Source: Pseudomonas oryzihabitans
GTDB lineage: Bacteria; Pseudomonadota; Gammaproteobacteria; Pseudomonadales; Pseudomonadaceae
Direction of reading: 5' to 3'
Assembly: GCF_006384975.1 (NCBI RefSeq)
Contig: NZ_CP021645.1
Coordinates: 2,198,001 to 2,262,000 of the forward strand
Length of the DNA stretch: 64,000 bases
Shown here: in pieces, positions 1 through 10,569 of the stretch
Layout of the letters: each line of letters starts with the position of its first letter
Numbering within the stretch: the stretch's first letter is position 1
Program-made: the position numbers and the translations under genes
The notes under the pieces: model-generated
Databases searched by the model: none
Told to the model about the DNA's origin: nothing
Seen by the model: the letters and a program-made list of their open reading frames with translations, nothing else

Positions 1-318
1 CGCCTTGAGCCGCAGTTGCCAATGCCAGAGGCTGCCGAAGACATCCGGCACCACCTTGAGGTAGTCGAGCTGTATGGTCCGCTCACCCCGTCCCAGGCTC
101 AGATCGCGCAGCACCAGCACCGGATTCCAGATCGCCCAGTGGCCTTCGAGGCGGCCCAGGCGCACCGGCTCGCCCAGCGCGGTCGACGCCCGTGCCTCGA
201 CCTCGTTGCGATACTCCCCGACCCAGGGCATGAGCAACCGGCCCAGGCCCACGTAGAGCGTGGTCAAGGCGAGCAGCGACAATGTCAGGATAAGCGCACC
301 ACGCTTGAGCAGAGCCAT
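1..318 (-). CDS. yhdP: YhdP-family AsmA-like protein, N-terminal fragment
   Basis: The first 106 residues of a large inner-membrane-anchored protein that runs off the left edge. It starts MALLKRGALILTLSLL, a basic start followed by one hydrophobic segment, then a periplasmic stretch containing GEPVRLGRLEGHW, typical of the start of the AsmA-like repeat. YhdP (about 1270 aa in full) is a bridge-type protein implicated in moving phospholipid to the outer membrane. Position just downstream of rng on the same strand is the usual Pseudomonas arrangement and supports the call; the gap to rng is only 12 bases, so they are probably co-transcribed. Only the N-terminus is visible. Confidence 0.75.
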   Translation of the reverse strand, partial: MALLKRGALILTLSLLALTTLYVGLGRLLMPWVGEYRNEVEARASTALGEPVRLGRLEGHWAIWNPVLVLRDLSLGRGERTIQLDYLKVVPDVFGSLWHWQLRLKA

Positions 319-330
319 CACCCAGCAGAC

Positions 331-1785
331 CTAGAGCAGCACCACATCGTACTGCTCCTGGGAATACATGGTCTCCACCTGGAATTTGACGGTACGACCG
401 ATGAAGGCTTCGAGATCGGCGACGTTGCCCGATTCCTCGTCCAGCAGCCGATCCACCACCTTCTGGTTGGCCAGCACCAGGTAGGAATTGGCCTGGTAGG
501 CTCGCGCCTCGCGCAGGATCTCGCGGAAGATCTCGTAGCAGATGGTCTCGGCGGTGCGCAGGATGCCGCGCCCCTGGCAATTGGCGCAGGGTTCGCAGAG
601 CACCTGGGACAGGCTTTCGCGGGTGCGCTTGCGGGTCATCTGCAACAGGCCCAACTCGGTGATGCCGATGATGTTGGTCTTGGCGTGGTCGCGCTCGAGC
701 TGCTTCTCCAGCGTCCGGATCACCTGGCGCTGGTGCTCTTCGTCTTCCATGTCGATGAAGTCGATGATGATGATGCCGCCGAGATTGCGCAGCCGCAGCT
801 GGCGAGCGATGGCGGTGGCGGCCTCGAGGTTGGTCTTGAAGATGGTCTCTTCCAGGGTGCGATGGCCGACGAAGGCACCGGTGTTGACGTCGATGGTGGT
901 CATGGCCTCGGTGGGGTCTATCACCAGATAGCCACCGGACTTGAGCAGCACCTTGCGCTCCAGGGCCTTCTGGATCTCGTCTTCCACGCCATAGAGATCG
1001 AAGATCGGCCGCTCGCCGGGATAGTGCTCCAGGCGCGAAGCCACCTCGGGCATGAGTTCCTCGACGAACTGGCCGATGCGCTGGAAATTCTCGCGGCTGT
1101 CGACGCGGATCTTTTCCGTGCGCGGCCCGACCAGGTCACGCAGCGCCCGCAGTGCCAGGGTCAGGTCCTCATAGATGGGCACCGGCGTCGGCCCCTGCAG
1201 ATTGCCGGAAATCTGCTGCCAGAGCCGGCGCAGGTAACGGATGTCGGCAAGGATGTCTTCCTCGCGCGCGGCCTCGGCGGCGGTACGCAGGATGAAGCCG
1301 CCCTCCTGCTCGATCCCTTCGCTTTCGACGCAGCGGGTCATGATCGCCTTGAGGCGCTCGCGCTCGGCCTCGTCCTCGATCTTCAGCGAAATGCCGACAT
1401 GGGAAGTCCGCGGCATATAGACCAAGTAGCGCGAGGGGATCGACAGATGGGTGGTGAGCCGCGCGCCCTTGGTGCCTATGGGGTCCTTGGTGACCTGGAC
1501 CACCAGGGTCTGGCCCTCACGCACCAGGGCGTTGATGCTCTCTACCGCCGCTCCCTCGCGCTGGGAGATCTCGGCGGCGTGGATGAAGGCCGCCCGGGCG
1601 AGCCCGATGTCGACGAAGGCCGCCTGCATGCCCGGCAGCACCCGCACCACCCGCCCACGATAGATGTTGCCGACGATGCCGCGTCTCAGGGTGCGTTCGA
1701 CGTGCACCTCCTGCAGCACACCGTTTTCCACGACCGCGACACGGGACTCCATGGGAGTGATGTTGATGAGGATCTCTTCGCTCAT
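331..1785 (-). CDS. rng: Ribonuclease G (CafA)
   Basis: A 484-residue endoribonuclease of the RNase E/G family, cytoplasmic; it matures the 5' end of 16S rRNA and cuts some mRNAs. The S1 domain lies at about residues 35-120 (GNIYRGRVVRVLPGMQAAFV) and the catalytic DNase-I-like region contains the metal-binding section VIDPTEAMTTIDVNTG (Asp side chains) and IIIIDFIDMED. The zinc-link pair CEPCANC follows. Length equals the Pseudomonas family length. An upstream in-frame ATG at 1866 exists, but the family starts MSEEILINITPMESR, so I use the ATG at 1785. It is transcribed with maf upstream and yhdP downstream. Confidence 0.95.
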   Translation of the reverse strand: MSEEILINITPMESRVAVVENGVLQEVHVERTLRRGIVGNIYRGRVVRVLPGMQAAFVDIGLARAAFIHAAEISQREGAAVESINALVREGQTLVVQVTKDPIGTKGARLTTHLSIPSRYLVYMPRTSHVGISLKIEDEAERERLKAIMTRCVESEGIEQEGGFILRTAAEAAREEDILADIRYLRRLWQQISGNLQGPTPVPIYEDLTLALRALRDLVGPRTEKIRVDSRENFQRIGQFVEELMPEVASRLEHYPGERPIFDLYGVEDEIQKALERKVLLKSGGYLVIDPTEAMTTIDVNTGAFVGHRTLEETIFKTNLEAATAIARQLRLRNLGGIIIIDFIDMEDEEHQRQVIRTLEKQLERDHAKTNIIGITELGLLQMTRKRTRESLSQVLCEPCANCQGRGILRTAETICYEIFREILREARAYQANSYLVLANQKVVDRLLDEESGNVADLEAFIGRTVKFQVETMYSQEQYDVVLL

Positions 1786-1840
1786 GGAGGACTCTTGGAC
1801 GACGTGGAAGGGCGGAAGAACGACCGAGGACTCGAATGCC

Positions 1841-2449
1841 TCAGGGTTGGGCAGTCGACAGTCCAACGGACCGCCAACAAGGGATGGCGAAAGCGCTCAG
1901 CAGTTCCGCGGTTTCGCATAGCGGCAGCCCTACGACGGCACTATAGCTACCCTGCAAGCCACGCACGAAGACCGCCCCGGCGCCCTGGATCGCGTAGCTG
2001 CCGGCTTTGTCCGCCGGCTCGCCGGTCTCCCAATAGCGCTCGGCTTCGCCGGGTGCCAGCGGACGGAACTCCACTTCCGCCGCCACCACGCGACTCAGGC
2101 AACGCTCGCCATCGGCGACGGCGACGCCCGTCACCACCCGATGACGGCGACCGCTGAGCGCAGCGAGCATGGCCAGCGCCTCGCTCCGGTCCCGGGGCTT
2201 GCCCAGCAGTCGGTCATCGAGCACCACGCAGGTATCGGCGCCCAGCACGCAGCCGTCCGCGGTGCCGGCCAGCACCTGCCAGCCCATGGCCGCCTTGGCT
2301 CGCGCCAGCCGCTCGACATAGGCGTCCGCCGCCTCGCCCGGATAGGGGGTTTCGTCCACTGTCGCGGCGACTTTTTGGAAGGCGACGCCGATCTGTTCGA
2401 GCAATTCGGCACGCCGTGGCGAGGCGGAAGCAAGGTAGAGCTGGGGCAT
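1841..2449 (-). CDS. maf: Maf-like nucleoside triphosphate pyrophosphatase (YhdE type)
   Basis: A 202-residue cytoplasmic house-cleaning enzyme that hydrolyses dTTP/UTP and modified pyrimidine triphosphates to monophosphates. The N-terminal signature [16 protein letters not shown] is clear; the second conserved site is [18 protein letters not shown], with the catalytic Asp, and [10 protein letters not shown] follows. The start at 2449 gives the family N-terminus [13 protein letters not shown]; the longer in-frame extension to 2485 adds unconserved residues. It lies between mreD and rng in the usual pseudomonad cluster. Confidence 0.93.
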   Translation of the reverse strand: MPQLYLASASPRRAELLEQIGVAFQKVAATVDETPYPGEAADAYVERLARAKAAMGWQVLAGTADGCVLGADTCVVLDDRLLGKPRDRSEALAMLAALSGRRHRVVTGVAVADGERCLSRVVAAEVEFRPLAPGEAERYWETGEPADKAGSYAIQGAGAVFVRGLQGSYSAVVGLPLCETAELLSAFAIPCWRSVGLSTAQP

Positions 2450-2522
2450 CGACAACAACCAGACGGCAGGAGATGAGGGGAGCATGCCAGCCTGGCGCAG
2501 GTGAAACCAGCTCAGACAAGCC

Positions 2523-3014
2523 TTAGTTGACGCCGAATCTGAGGCGCAACCCGCGAAGCAGCAGGTAGATCCAGGGCCAGAGCAAGGCGCTGACCAGGGC
2601 CGGGGTGAGAAAGACCAGGGTCGGCGGGCGGCTGCCAGCCAGGGCGTTCAGCCACAGCGCCAGCAGTTGACCGATGCCATAGACCACCAGCAGCACGAAG
2701 CCCTGCTGCCAGATCGGAAAGGCGCGCAGCCGCGGCGCCAGGGAGCGGACCAGGAACACCACCAGACTCAGCACCAGGGCCGTTTGCCCCAGCAGACTGC
2801 CGTAGAGCACGTCTTCGGCGATACCCATCACCCAGGCGGTGAGCAGACCGACGCGATGCGGCAGGGTCAGGGTCCAGAAGGTCAACAACATCGCCAGCCA
2901 CAGCGGCCGGCCGATTTCCATGAACTCCGGCATGGGCGCGACCGACAGCAGCAGGCCGACCAACAGGGTGAGCCAGATCACCCACCCGTTGTGGCCGATG
3001 CGCAGCGCCATCAA
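2523..3014 (-). CDS. mreD: Rod shape-determining protein MreD
   Basis: A 163-residue integral inner-membrane protein, with about five hydrophobic helices spread over the whole length. MreD works with MreC, MreB, RodA and PBP2 in lateral wall synthesis. Conserved segments include [42 protein letters not shown]. The start overlaps the end of mreC by four bases (ATGA-type coupling), so translation is probably coupled. Length is normal for the family. Confidence 0.92.
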   Translation of the reverse strand: MMALRIGHNGWVIWLTLLVGLLLSVAPMPEFMEIGRPLWLAMLLTFWTLTLPHRVGLLTAWVMGIAEDVLYGSLLGQTALVLSLVVFLVRSLAPRLRAFPIWQQGFVLLVVYGIGQLLALWLNALAGSRPPTLVFLTPALVSALLWPWIYLLLRGLRLRFGVN

Positions 3015-4207
3015 CGATCACCCTCGTCCGGCAGTTCCGGGGCCTGGTGCTGAACCGCGGCGGGCAGCGGAGGCACCTTCTTCTGCGGCTGAGTGGCGGT
3101 CGCGGCCGGCTGGCCGGTCGTCGGGGTGGCGCCATGGGCCGGCGGTTTGTTTGGCGTGGCGGGATGGGCAGCGGCACCACCCTGGGTTGCCGGCGGCTTG
3201 GCAGGCGTAGCCTGGCGACTGCCGGAGCCGGCTCCTTGCGGCGGCGCGGCCGGGCGACTGCCAGAACCCGTCCCCTGCGCCGGAGTGGCCGCGGCCGGCG
3301 GCGTCGCGGCAGCGCCGGCAGCAGGCGGACTGGCCGGGACGGCCGGGCGTTGCGCGGCGTGACGATCAGCCGCTTCCTGGGCCTCGGCGGCGTCGTTGGC
3401 GCGCTGCTCGGGGGTCCGGGTGTCGCTGAATACCAGCAGCATGTAGCGGCTGCGATTGAGCTTGGCGGTGGGAATGGCGCGGACCACGGCGAAGGGTTGC
3501 CCCGAGTCGTGGATCACCTTGGACACCGTGGCCACCGGATAGCCCGCCGGGAAGCGCTGCCCCAGGCCGGAGCTCACCAGCAGGTCGCCTTCCTTGATGT
3601 CGGCGGTATCGGCCACGTAGCGCAATTCCAGGCGCTCGGGGTTGCCGGTGCCGACCGCGATGGCGCGCAACCCGTTGCGATTGACCTGGACCGGAATGCT
3701 GTGGGTCACGTCGGTGAGCAGCAGGACGCGTGCCGAATAGGGCATCACCTCCACCACCTGCCCCATCAGGCCGCTGGCGTCGAGCACCGGCTGGCCGACG
3801 AAGACGCCGTCTTTCGCGCCCTTGTCGATGATGATGCGATGGGTATAGGGATTGGGATCGACGCCGATCAGCTCGCCGACCAGCACCTTGTCGTCCACCA
3901 GCGCTGCGGAGTTGAGCAACTCGCGCAGGCGCACGTTCTGTTCGGTCAGGGCGGCGAGCTTCTGTAGCCGGCGTTGCAGCAGCAGTTGCTCGGCCTTGAG
4001 GCGTTCGTTTTCCGCCATGAGTTCGCTGCGACTGGAAAACTGGTCGCTGACCGCTTCCCAGGCGCGCACGGGGAAACCCGCCACCTCGTAAAGGGGCGAC
4101 AGGACCAGCGCCAGCTGGCTGCGCACGGGTTTCAGATAGTCGAAACGCGCGTCCGTGACCATGACACCCACCGACAGGGCGGCCAGGATCAACAGACGAA
4201 TGCCCAA
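3011..4207 (-). CDS. mreC: Rod shape-determining protein MreC
   Basis: A bitopic inner-membrane protein whose periplasmic part scaffolds the elongasome. It shows an N-terminal membrane helix (residues 1-18), a coiled coil at about 55-95, then the two beta domains (VGELIGVDPNPYTHRIIIDKGAKDGV and GQVVEVMPYSARVLLLTD). The last ~120 residues are an Ala/Pro/Gly-rich low-complexity tail, longer than in most MreC proteins. The only ATG/GTG/TTG start in this frame before the upstream stop is the TTG at 4207 (398 aa). Family-like residues IKPIFSKGPSLG continue upstream of it to an ATC at 4237, which has GAGGAA about eight bases before it, so the true start may be non-canonical (408 aa). Confidence 0.9.
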   Translation of the reverse strand: MGIRLLILAALSVGVMVTDARFDYLKPVRSQLALVLSPLYEVAGFPVRAWEAVSDQFSSRSELMAENERLKAEQLLLQRRLQKLAALTEQNVRLRELLNSAALVDDKVLVGELIGVDPNPYTHRIIIDKGAKDGVFVGQPVLDASGLMGQVVEVMPYSARVLLLTDVTHSIPVQVNRNGLRAIAVGTGNPERLELRYVADTADIKEGDLLVSSGLGQRFPAGYPVATVSKVIHDSGQPFAVVRAIPTAKLNRSRYMLLVFSDTRTPEQRANDAAEAQEAADRHAAQRPAVPASPPAAGAAATPPAAATPAQGTGSGSRPAAPPQGAGSGSRQATPAKPPATQGGAAAHPATPNKPPAHGATPTTGQPAATATQPQKKVPPLPAAVQHQAPELPDEGDR

Positions 4208-4315
4208 CGAAGGGCCTTTGCTGAAAATCGGCTTGATGGTGAGTTCCTCGCAGAACGCGCCCGGCGATCCGGACGCCAGGGGCGACCGGATCGGGGCCTG
4301 TAGTCTGGAACTGCC

Positions 4316-5589
<1,274 letters not shown>

Positions 5590-5877
5590 ATGGCGCTCGA
5601 ACGCACCGACGTCGAAAAGATCGCTCACCTGGCCCGCCTGGGCCTCGACGAAGCGGATCTCGCCGCTACCACCGCCACCCTCAACGATATCCTCGGCCTC
5701 GTCGACCGCATGCAGGCCGTGGACACCGCGGACATCGCCCCCCTCGCCCACCCGCTGGAAGCCACCCAGCGCCTGCGACCCGACCAGGCCACCGAAAGCA
5801 ACCGGCGCGACGCCTACCAGGCCATCGCCCCCGCCGTGGAAGCAGGGCTCTACCTGGTACCCAAGGTGATCGAGTGA
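5590..5877 (+). CDS. gatC: Asp-tRNA(Asn)/Glu-tRNA(Gln) amidotransferase subunit C
   Basis: A 95-residue small subunit that wraps and stabilises GatA and GatB in the GatCAB complex. That complex converts misacylated Glu-tRNA(Gln) and/or Asp-tRNA(Asn) to the correct amides. The family pattern [15 protein letters not shown] at the N-terminus and the C-terminal [15 protein letters not shown] are visible. A good ribosome-binding sequence (GGAGA) precedes the ATG. It is the first gene of gatCAB; the gatA ATG follows after eight bases. Confidence 0.95.
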   Translation: MALERTDVEKIAHLARLGLDEADLAATTATLNDILGLVDRMQAVDTADIAPLAHPLEATQRLRPDQATESNRRDAYQAIAPAVEAGLYLVPKVIE

Positions 5878-5885
5878 GACACGAC

Positions 5886-7337
5886 ATGCATCAGCTGACC
5901 CTGACCGAGATCGCCGCCGCCCTGGCCGCGAAGCAATTTTCCGCCGAAGAACTGACCCTCGGCTTGCTGCAGCGGATCGAGCAACTCGACCCGCAGCTCA
6001 ACACCTTCATCACCGTGACCCGCGAGCAGGCCCTGGCGCAGGCACGCGCCGCCGATAATCGCCGCGCCGCTGGCGAGACCGGCGCCCTGCTCGGCGCGCC
6101 CATCGGCCACAAGGACCTGTTCTGCACCCAGGGCGTGCTCACCACCTGCGGTTCGAAGATTCTCACCGGCTTCGAGGCGCCCTATGACGCCACCGTGGTG
6201 GAGAAGCTGGCCGCGGCCGGCACCGTCTCCCTCGGCAAGCTGAACATGGACGAATTCGCCATGGGCTCGGCCAACGAATCCAGCCACTATGGCCCGGTGA
6301 AGAATCCCTGGGACGTCACCCGCGTGCCGGGCGGCTCCTCCGGTGGCTCCGCTGCCGCCGTGGCGGCGCGCCTCTTGCCCGCCGCGACCGGCACCGACAC
6401 CGGTGGCTCGATCCGCCAGCCGGCGGCCCTGACCAACCTCACCGGCATCAAGCCCACCTATGGTCGCGTCTCGCGCTGGGGCATGATCGCCTTCGCCTCC
6501 AGCCTCGATCAGGGGGGCCCGCTGGCCCGTACCGCCGAGGATTGCGCCCTGTTGCTGCAGGCCATGGCCGGCTTCGATCCCAAGGACTCCACCAGCGTCG
6601 ACCAGCCGGTGGACGACTACCGCTCCACCTTGCAGCAACCGCTGACCGGTCTGCGCATCGGCCTGCCGCGGGAGTACTTCGGCGCCGACCTGGATGCCCG
6701 CATCGGCGAGAAGGTGCTGGCCGTGGTCGAGGAGCTGAAGAAGCTCGGCGCCACCGTCAAGGACATCTCCCTGCCCAATCTGCAGCACGCCATCCCGGCC
6801 TATTACGTGATCGCCCCGGCCGAGGCCAGCTCCAACCTGTCGCGCTTCGACGGCGTGCGCTTCGGCTATCGCTGCGAGAATCCGGTCAACCTGGAGGACC
6901 TCTACAAGAGATCCCGCGGCGAAGGTTTCGGCGCGGAAGTGAAGCGCCGCATCATGGTCGGCACCTATGCCCTCTCGGCGGGCTACTACGACGCCTACTA
7001 CCTCAAAGCGCAGCGTATCCGCCGGCTGATCAAGAACGACTTCGTCGCGGCCTTCGCCGAGGTCGACGTCATCCTCGGCCCGACCACGCCGAATCCGGCC
7101 TGGAAAATCGGCGCGAAGAGCAACGACCCGGTCTCCGCCTATCTCGAAGACCTCTACACCATCGCCGCCAACCTCGCCGGCATCCCCGGCCTATCGATGC
7201 CGGCCGGTTTCATCGACGGTCTGCCGGTGGGCGTGCAACTGCTCGGCAACTATTTCCAGGAAGGCCGGCTACTCAACGTCGCCCACCAGTACCAACAGGT
7301 CAGCGACTGGCATCGCCAGGCGCCGAGCGGCTTCTGA
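5886..7337 (+). CDS. gatA: Asp-tRNA(Asn)/Glu-tRNA(Gln) amidotransferase subunit A
   Basis: A 483-residue amidase-signature enzyme that releases ammonia from glutamine for the GatB site. The Ser-cisSer-Lys triad is seen as Lys76 (APIGHKDLF), Ser151 ([12 protein letters not shown]) and Ser175 ([13 protein letters not shown]). I start at ATG 5886, giving [10 protein letters not shown], the family N-terminus; a GTG at 5874 overlapping gatC would add four residues and is less likely. Length matches the family. Confidence 0.96.
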   Translation: MHQLTLTEIAAALAAKQFSAEELTLGLLQRIEQLDPQLNTFITVTREQALAQARAADNRRAAGETGALLGAPIGHKDLFCTQGVLTTCGSKILTGFEAPYDATVVEKLAAAGTVSLGKLNMDEFAMGSANESSHYGPVKNPWDVTRVPGGSSGGSAAAVAARLLPAATGTDTGGSIRQPAALTNLTGIKPTYGRVSRWGMIAFASSLDQGGPLARTAEDCALLLQAMAGFDPKDSTSVDQPVDDYRSTLQQPLTGLRIGLPREYFGADLDARIGEKVLAVVEELKKLGATVKDISLPNLQHAIPAYYVIAPAEASSNLSRFDGVRFGYRCENPVNLEDLYKRSRGEGFGAEVKRRIMVGTYALSAGYYDAYYLKAQRIRRLIKNDFVAAFAEVDVILGPTTPNPAWKIGAKSNDPVSAYLEDLYTIAANLAGIPGLSMPAGFIDGLPVGVQLLGNYFQEGRLLNVAHQYQQVSDWHRQAPSGF

Positions 7338-7351
7338 GGAAGGATAGAGAC

Positions 7352-8800
7352 ATGCAATGGGAAACCGTGATCGGGCTTGAGATCCACGCTCAGCTCAGCA
7401 CCCAATCGAAGATTTTCTCGGCCAGCGCCACCAGCTTCGGCGCCGAGCCCAATGCCCACGCCAGCCTGATCGACCTCGGTATGCCCGGCACCCTGCCGGT
7501 GCTCAACGCCGAGGCCGTGCGCATGGCCTGCAAGTTCGGCCTGGCCATCGATGCCGAGATCGCCGAACGCAACGTGTTCGCGCGCAAGAACTACTTCTAC
7601 CCGGACCTGCCCAAGGGCTACCAGACCAGCCAGATGGATCACCCCATCGTCGGCAAGGGCCACCTGGACATCACCCTGGAAGACGGCACCGTCAAGCGCA
7701 TCGGCATCACCCGCGCGCACCTGGAAGAGGATGCCGGCAAGAGCCTGCACGAAGACTTCCACGGCATGAGCGGCATCGACCTGAACCGCGCCGGCACCCC
7801 GCTGCTGGAGATCGTCTCCGAGCCGGATATCCGCAGTGCCAAGGAAGCCGTGGCCTACGTCAAGGCCATCCATGCCCTGGTGCGCTACCTGGGCATCTGC
7901 GACGGCAATATGGCCGAGGGCTCCTTGCGTTGCGACTGCAACGTCTCGGTACGGCCCAAGGGCCAGGAAGCCTTCGGCACCCGCGCCGAGATCAAGAACG
8001 TCAACTCCTTCCGCTTCATCGAGAAGGCCATCAACCACGAGGTCCAGCGCCAGATCGAATTGATCGAGGACGGCGGCACCGTCGTGCAGGAAACTCGCCT
8101 GTACGATCCGAACAAGGACGAGACCCGTTCCATGCGCAGCAAGGAGGAAGCCAACGACTACCGTTACTTCCCCTGCCCCGACCTCTTGCCGGTGGTGATC
8201 GAGCCGGCCTTCCTCGCCGAGGTGCGCAGCCAGTTGCCCGAGCTGCCGACCGAGAAGCGCGATCGCTTCCAGAGCGAGTACGGCCTGTCGGTCTATGACG
8301 CCAGCGTGCTGTCCGCCAGCCGCGAACTGGCCGACTACTTCGAGGAAGTCCAGCGGGTGAGCGGCGATGCCAAGTTGGCCGCCAACTGGGTGATGGGCGA
8401 GTTGTCCAGCCTGCTCAACAAGCAGGACCTGGAGATCGGCCAGTCGCCGGTGAGCGCGGCCCAGCTGGGCGGCCTGATCCTGCGCATCAAGGACGACACC
8501 ATCTCCGGCAAGATCGCCAAGATGGTCTTCGAGGCCCTGGCTGCCGGCGAAGGTGAGAGCGCCGATGCCATCATCGAAGCCAAGGGGCTCAAGCAGGTCA
8601 CCGACAGCGGCGCCATCGAGGCCATGCTGGACGAGGTCCTGGCCGCCAACGCCGCCCAGGTCGAGCAGTACCGCGCCAGCGACGAAGCCAAGCGCGGCAA
8701 GATGTTCGGCTTCTTCGTCGGCCAGGCGATGAAGGCCTCCAAGGGCAAGGCCAACCCCGGCCAGGTCAACCAGTTGCTCAAGCAGAAACTGGAAGGCTGA
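7352..8800 (+). CDS. gatB: Asp-tRNA(Asn)/Glu-tRNA(Gln) amidotransferase subunit B
   Basis: A 482-residue kinase-like subunit of GatCAB that activates the misacylated tRNA with ATP and performs transamidation; the C-terminal YqeY-like domain binds tRNA. Recognisable sections are [20 protein letters not shown] at the start, [14 protein letters not shown], and the Zn-site region [16 protein letters not shown]. An in-frame open stretch continues far upstream inside gatA, but the ATG at 7352 with AAGGA upstream gives the family length. A hairpin follows the stop at 8821. Confidence 0.97.
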   Translation: MQWETVIGLEIHAQLSTQSKIFSASATSFGAEPNAHASLIDLGMPGTLPVLNAEAVRMACKFGLAIDAEIAERNVFARKNYFYPDLPKGYQTSQMDHPIVGKGHLDITLEDGTVKRIGITRAHLEEDAGKSLHEDFHGMSGIDLNRAGTPLLEIVSEPDIRSAKEAVAYVKAIHALVRYLGICDGNMAEGSLRCDCNVSVRPKGQEAFGTRAEIKNVNSFRFIEKAINHEVQRQIELIEDGGTVVQETRLYDPNKDETRSMRSKEEANDYRYFPCPDLLPVVIEPAFLAEVRSQLPELPTEKRDRFQSEYGLSVYDASVLSASRELADYFEEVQRVSGDAKLAANWVMGELSSLLNKQDLEIGQSPVSAAQLGGLILRIKDDTISGKIAKMVFEALAAGEGESADAIIEAKGLKQVTDSGAIEAMLDEVLAANAAQVEQYRASDEAKRGKMFGFFVGQAMKASKGKANPGQVNQLLKQKLEG

Positions 8801-8820
8801 CGGCGGTCGCACGGGGTAGC

Positions 8821-8845
8821 GGAGCGGGGCTGACAGCCCCGCTCC
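8821..8845 (+). terminator. Strong hairpin after gatB
   Basis: A perfect 11-bp stem (GGAGCGGGGCT / AGCCCCGCTCC) with a three-base loop, 20 bases after the gatB stop. No T-run follows, so it may stabilise the gatCAB transcript's 3' end or act as a weak terminator before the rlpA-like gene. Confidence 0.55.
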
Positions 8846-8889
8846 AAGCCCTTAAGCTGCTGGCGGTCGTTTTGCCAAGAGGCATCGAG

Positions 8890-9288
8890 ATGCATCGTAT
8901 CCACCGGGCCGGACTGCTGTCACTGGCCCTGCTGTTCGCCGGCTGCGCCAGCCATGACCGCTTCCCGCCCACGCTCTCCTCCAGCGCCGCCCACGATTAT
9001 CACGACGTCGGCGTGGCGTCCTTCTACTCCAAATGGCACGCCGGACGTCGCACCGCCAGCGGCGAGAAATACGATCCCAACGCCCTCACCGCCGCCCATC
9101 GCACCCTGCCCTTCGGCACCCGCGTCCAGGTTACCAACCTGGATAACGGTCGCAGCGTCATCGTCCGTATCAATGATCGCGGCCCTACGGTGCATCGGCG
9201 CCTGATCGACCTGTCGCGCAGCGCAGCCGATCGCCTCGACATGGTGGCCGACGGTACGGCGAAGGTCAGCATCTACAGTCTCAATTGA
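8890..9288 (+). CDS. RlpA-like septal lipoprotein (double-psi beta-barrel)
   Basis: A 132-residue outer-membrane-type lipoprotein. The signal peptide ends with the lipobox LLFAGC, followed by a short linker and an RlpA/DPBB domain: GVASFYSKWHAGRRTASGEKYDPNALTAAHRTLPFGTRV, then VRINDRGP and RLIDLSRSAADRL. RlpA proteins cleave or bind naked glycan strands at the septum. This one is much shorter than the main RlpA and lacks a SPOR domain, so a direct septal role is not shown. The start at 8890 is chosen because AAGAGG lies seven bases before it. PAO1 has a similar small gene after gatB. Confidence 0.85.
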   Translation: MHRIHRAGLLSLALLFAGCASHDRFPPTLSSSAAHDYHDVGVASFYSKWHAGRRTASGEKYDPNALTAAHRTLPFGTRVQVTNLDNGRSVIVRINDRGPTVHRRLIDLSRSAADRLDMVADGTAKVSIYSLN

Positions 9289-9304
9289 TCCCCGCGCGAA
9301 TCGT

Positions 9305-10324
9305 CTAGTGCCGACAAGGCGGGGCATAGGCCCACAGCCAACGCGGCGGTGCGGAGGCAAGACGTCTGGCAATAGCGGTATAGCCAGGGTCGAGCAGACT
9401 GGCCGACCAGTACAGGGCCTTGGCACTCACCGGATCCCAGGGACCGGAAAAACCAGGTAGTCCGGCCTGGGCGCGCTGGGCATCGAAGCGCACCGTCGAA
9501 TGCTGGAATTCCTCATGGCTGCGCTGCCCTTGCGCATAGGGCAATAGCCAATCGAGCGCCGCGGCCAGGGTTTGGCCTTCCCGCCCCGGCAGCCGCAACC
9601 AATTCTCGCCCCGCCCCTGAGCGACCGCCGCGGCCAGCACCAGGGGTTCGAGGTCATAGACGACATAGTGCAGGGCATCGCGCTGAGTGAAGTCGAGTAC
9701 CTCGCCATCGGGCCTTACGTTGGCCGACAGCTGGGCCACGAAGGCCATGCGGACCCGGGCGAACAGCGCCTCGTCATTCAGGGCGCTGGCCGCCAGCACG
9801 GCCAGCTTGACCCTATGGCTCTGCCAATTGTTGCTCCAGACGCCACGGGCATCGCCGCGATGGGCCTCCATCCAGTCCAGATAACCACGCGCCAGTTGCT
9901 CGATGAAGACGCGCGTGCGCTGGGCCGTCGCCTTGGGAAGATCAGCCGCCGCCAGCCGATAGGCAACGATTAGATTGCCGAGACTCGTCTCGTCGATGGG
10001 ATCGAAGCTCGGTCGATACGTCTGCGCCCAGGCATCGAAGTAGCCCGCCAGCCGCGTCAAAGCCGCGGCATCATGGGCGTCCCGCCAAGCCAATGCCAGA
10101 TCCAGCATGTAACTGAAATCGCGCACGGCCGCGGCAGACTGATCGTGGCTGCCGGTGTGGGGCAAGGTCCCCTCGGTATGGATGACCGGCAGCGCCTGGG
10201 GGCCTGGCGCCGGAGGGTTGCTGGCCGCCCGTACCAGCGCGACCGCCGAGGGCGGATTTGCCGCCAGGCAGGTCGCGCTTCCCGGTGTTGCGGCGAGCGC
10301 GAGAAACAGGACGGCTGCGGTCAT
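9305..10324 (-). CDS. Alginate lyase family (PL5-like) secreted protein
   Basis: A 339-residue protein with a signal peptide (MTAAVLFLALAATPGSATCLA) and an all-helical body resembling the AlgL/PL5 (alpha/alpha)-toroid fold. Conserved pieces include WSNNWQSHRVKL near residue 170 and RDALHYVVYDLEPLVLA near 220. AlgL uses an NNH motif for catalysis; here it reads NNWQSH, so the exact activity may differ. The start at 10324 was chosen for the signal peptide and an upstream AAGG; the open frame extends to 10465 without family support. It is convergent with the RlpA-like gene and lies downstream of kdgD on the same strand. No alginate biosynthesis genes are nearby. Confidence 0.7.
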   Translation of the reverse strand: MTAAVLFLALAATPGSATCLAANPPSAVALVRAASNPPAPGPQALPVIHTEGTLPHTGSHDQSAAAVRDFSYMLDLALAWRDAHDAAALTRLAGYFDAWAQTYRPSFDPIDETSLGNLIVAYRLAAADLPKATAQRTRVFIEQLARGYLDWMEAHRGDARGVWSNNWQSHRVKLAVLAASALNDEALFARVRMAFVAQLSANVRPDGEVLDFTQRDALHYVVYDLEPLVLAAAVAQGRGENWLRLPGREGQTLAAALDWLLPYAQGQRSHEEFQHSTVRFDAQRAQAGLPGFSGPWDPVSAKALYWSASLLDPGYTAIARRLASAPPRWLWAYAPPCRH

Positions 10325-10490
10325 AGGGCGAACCTTGACTAGAACATTGGCCGAAGGCATGCACCAGGCTGGCCAGGTCTTGGCGTGCTCTGCCGGAAGC
10401 GCACGAATCTGGCAGAGCGGCCTTAGCAGCGAATTAAAGCCAGCAGACTGGAGGCCATACCGCATCCATCCCTGACTGCAGAACGGGCAG

Positions 10491-10524
10491 AAAAAAGCCC
10501 ACGACCAGCAGGCTGGTGGTGGGC
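10491..10524 (-). terminator. Rho-independent terminator of kdgD
   Basis: On the minus strand a GC-rich inverted repeat (GCCCAC ... GTGGGC with inner ACCAGC/GCTGGT) is followed directly by six T residues. It lies about 45 bases after the kdgD stop and should separate kdgD from the alginate-lyase-like gene. Confidence 0.85.
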
Positions 10525-10569
10525 TCTGCAGCTGCAGGGACGGGCCGAGGGCCGCCCCGCCGTTTGTGC

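Noticed and set aside
16..2157. 713-codon open frame on the plus strand opposite yhdP, rng and maf
   Set aside because: Shadow of high-GC coding on the other strand; no domain, low-complexity composition, and three well-supported genes occupy the minus strand.
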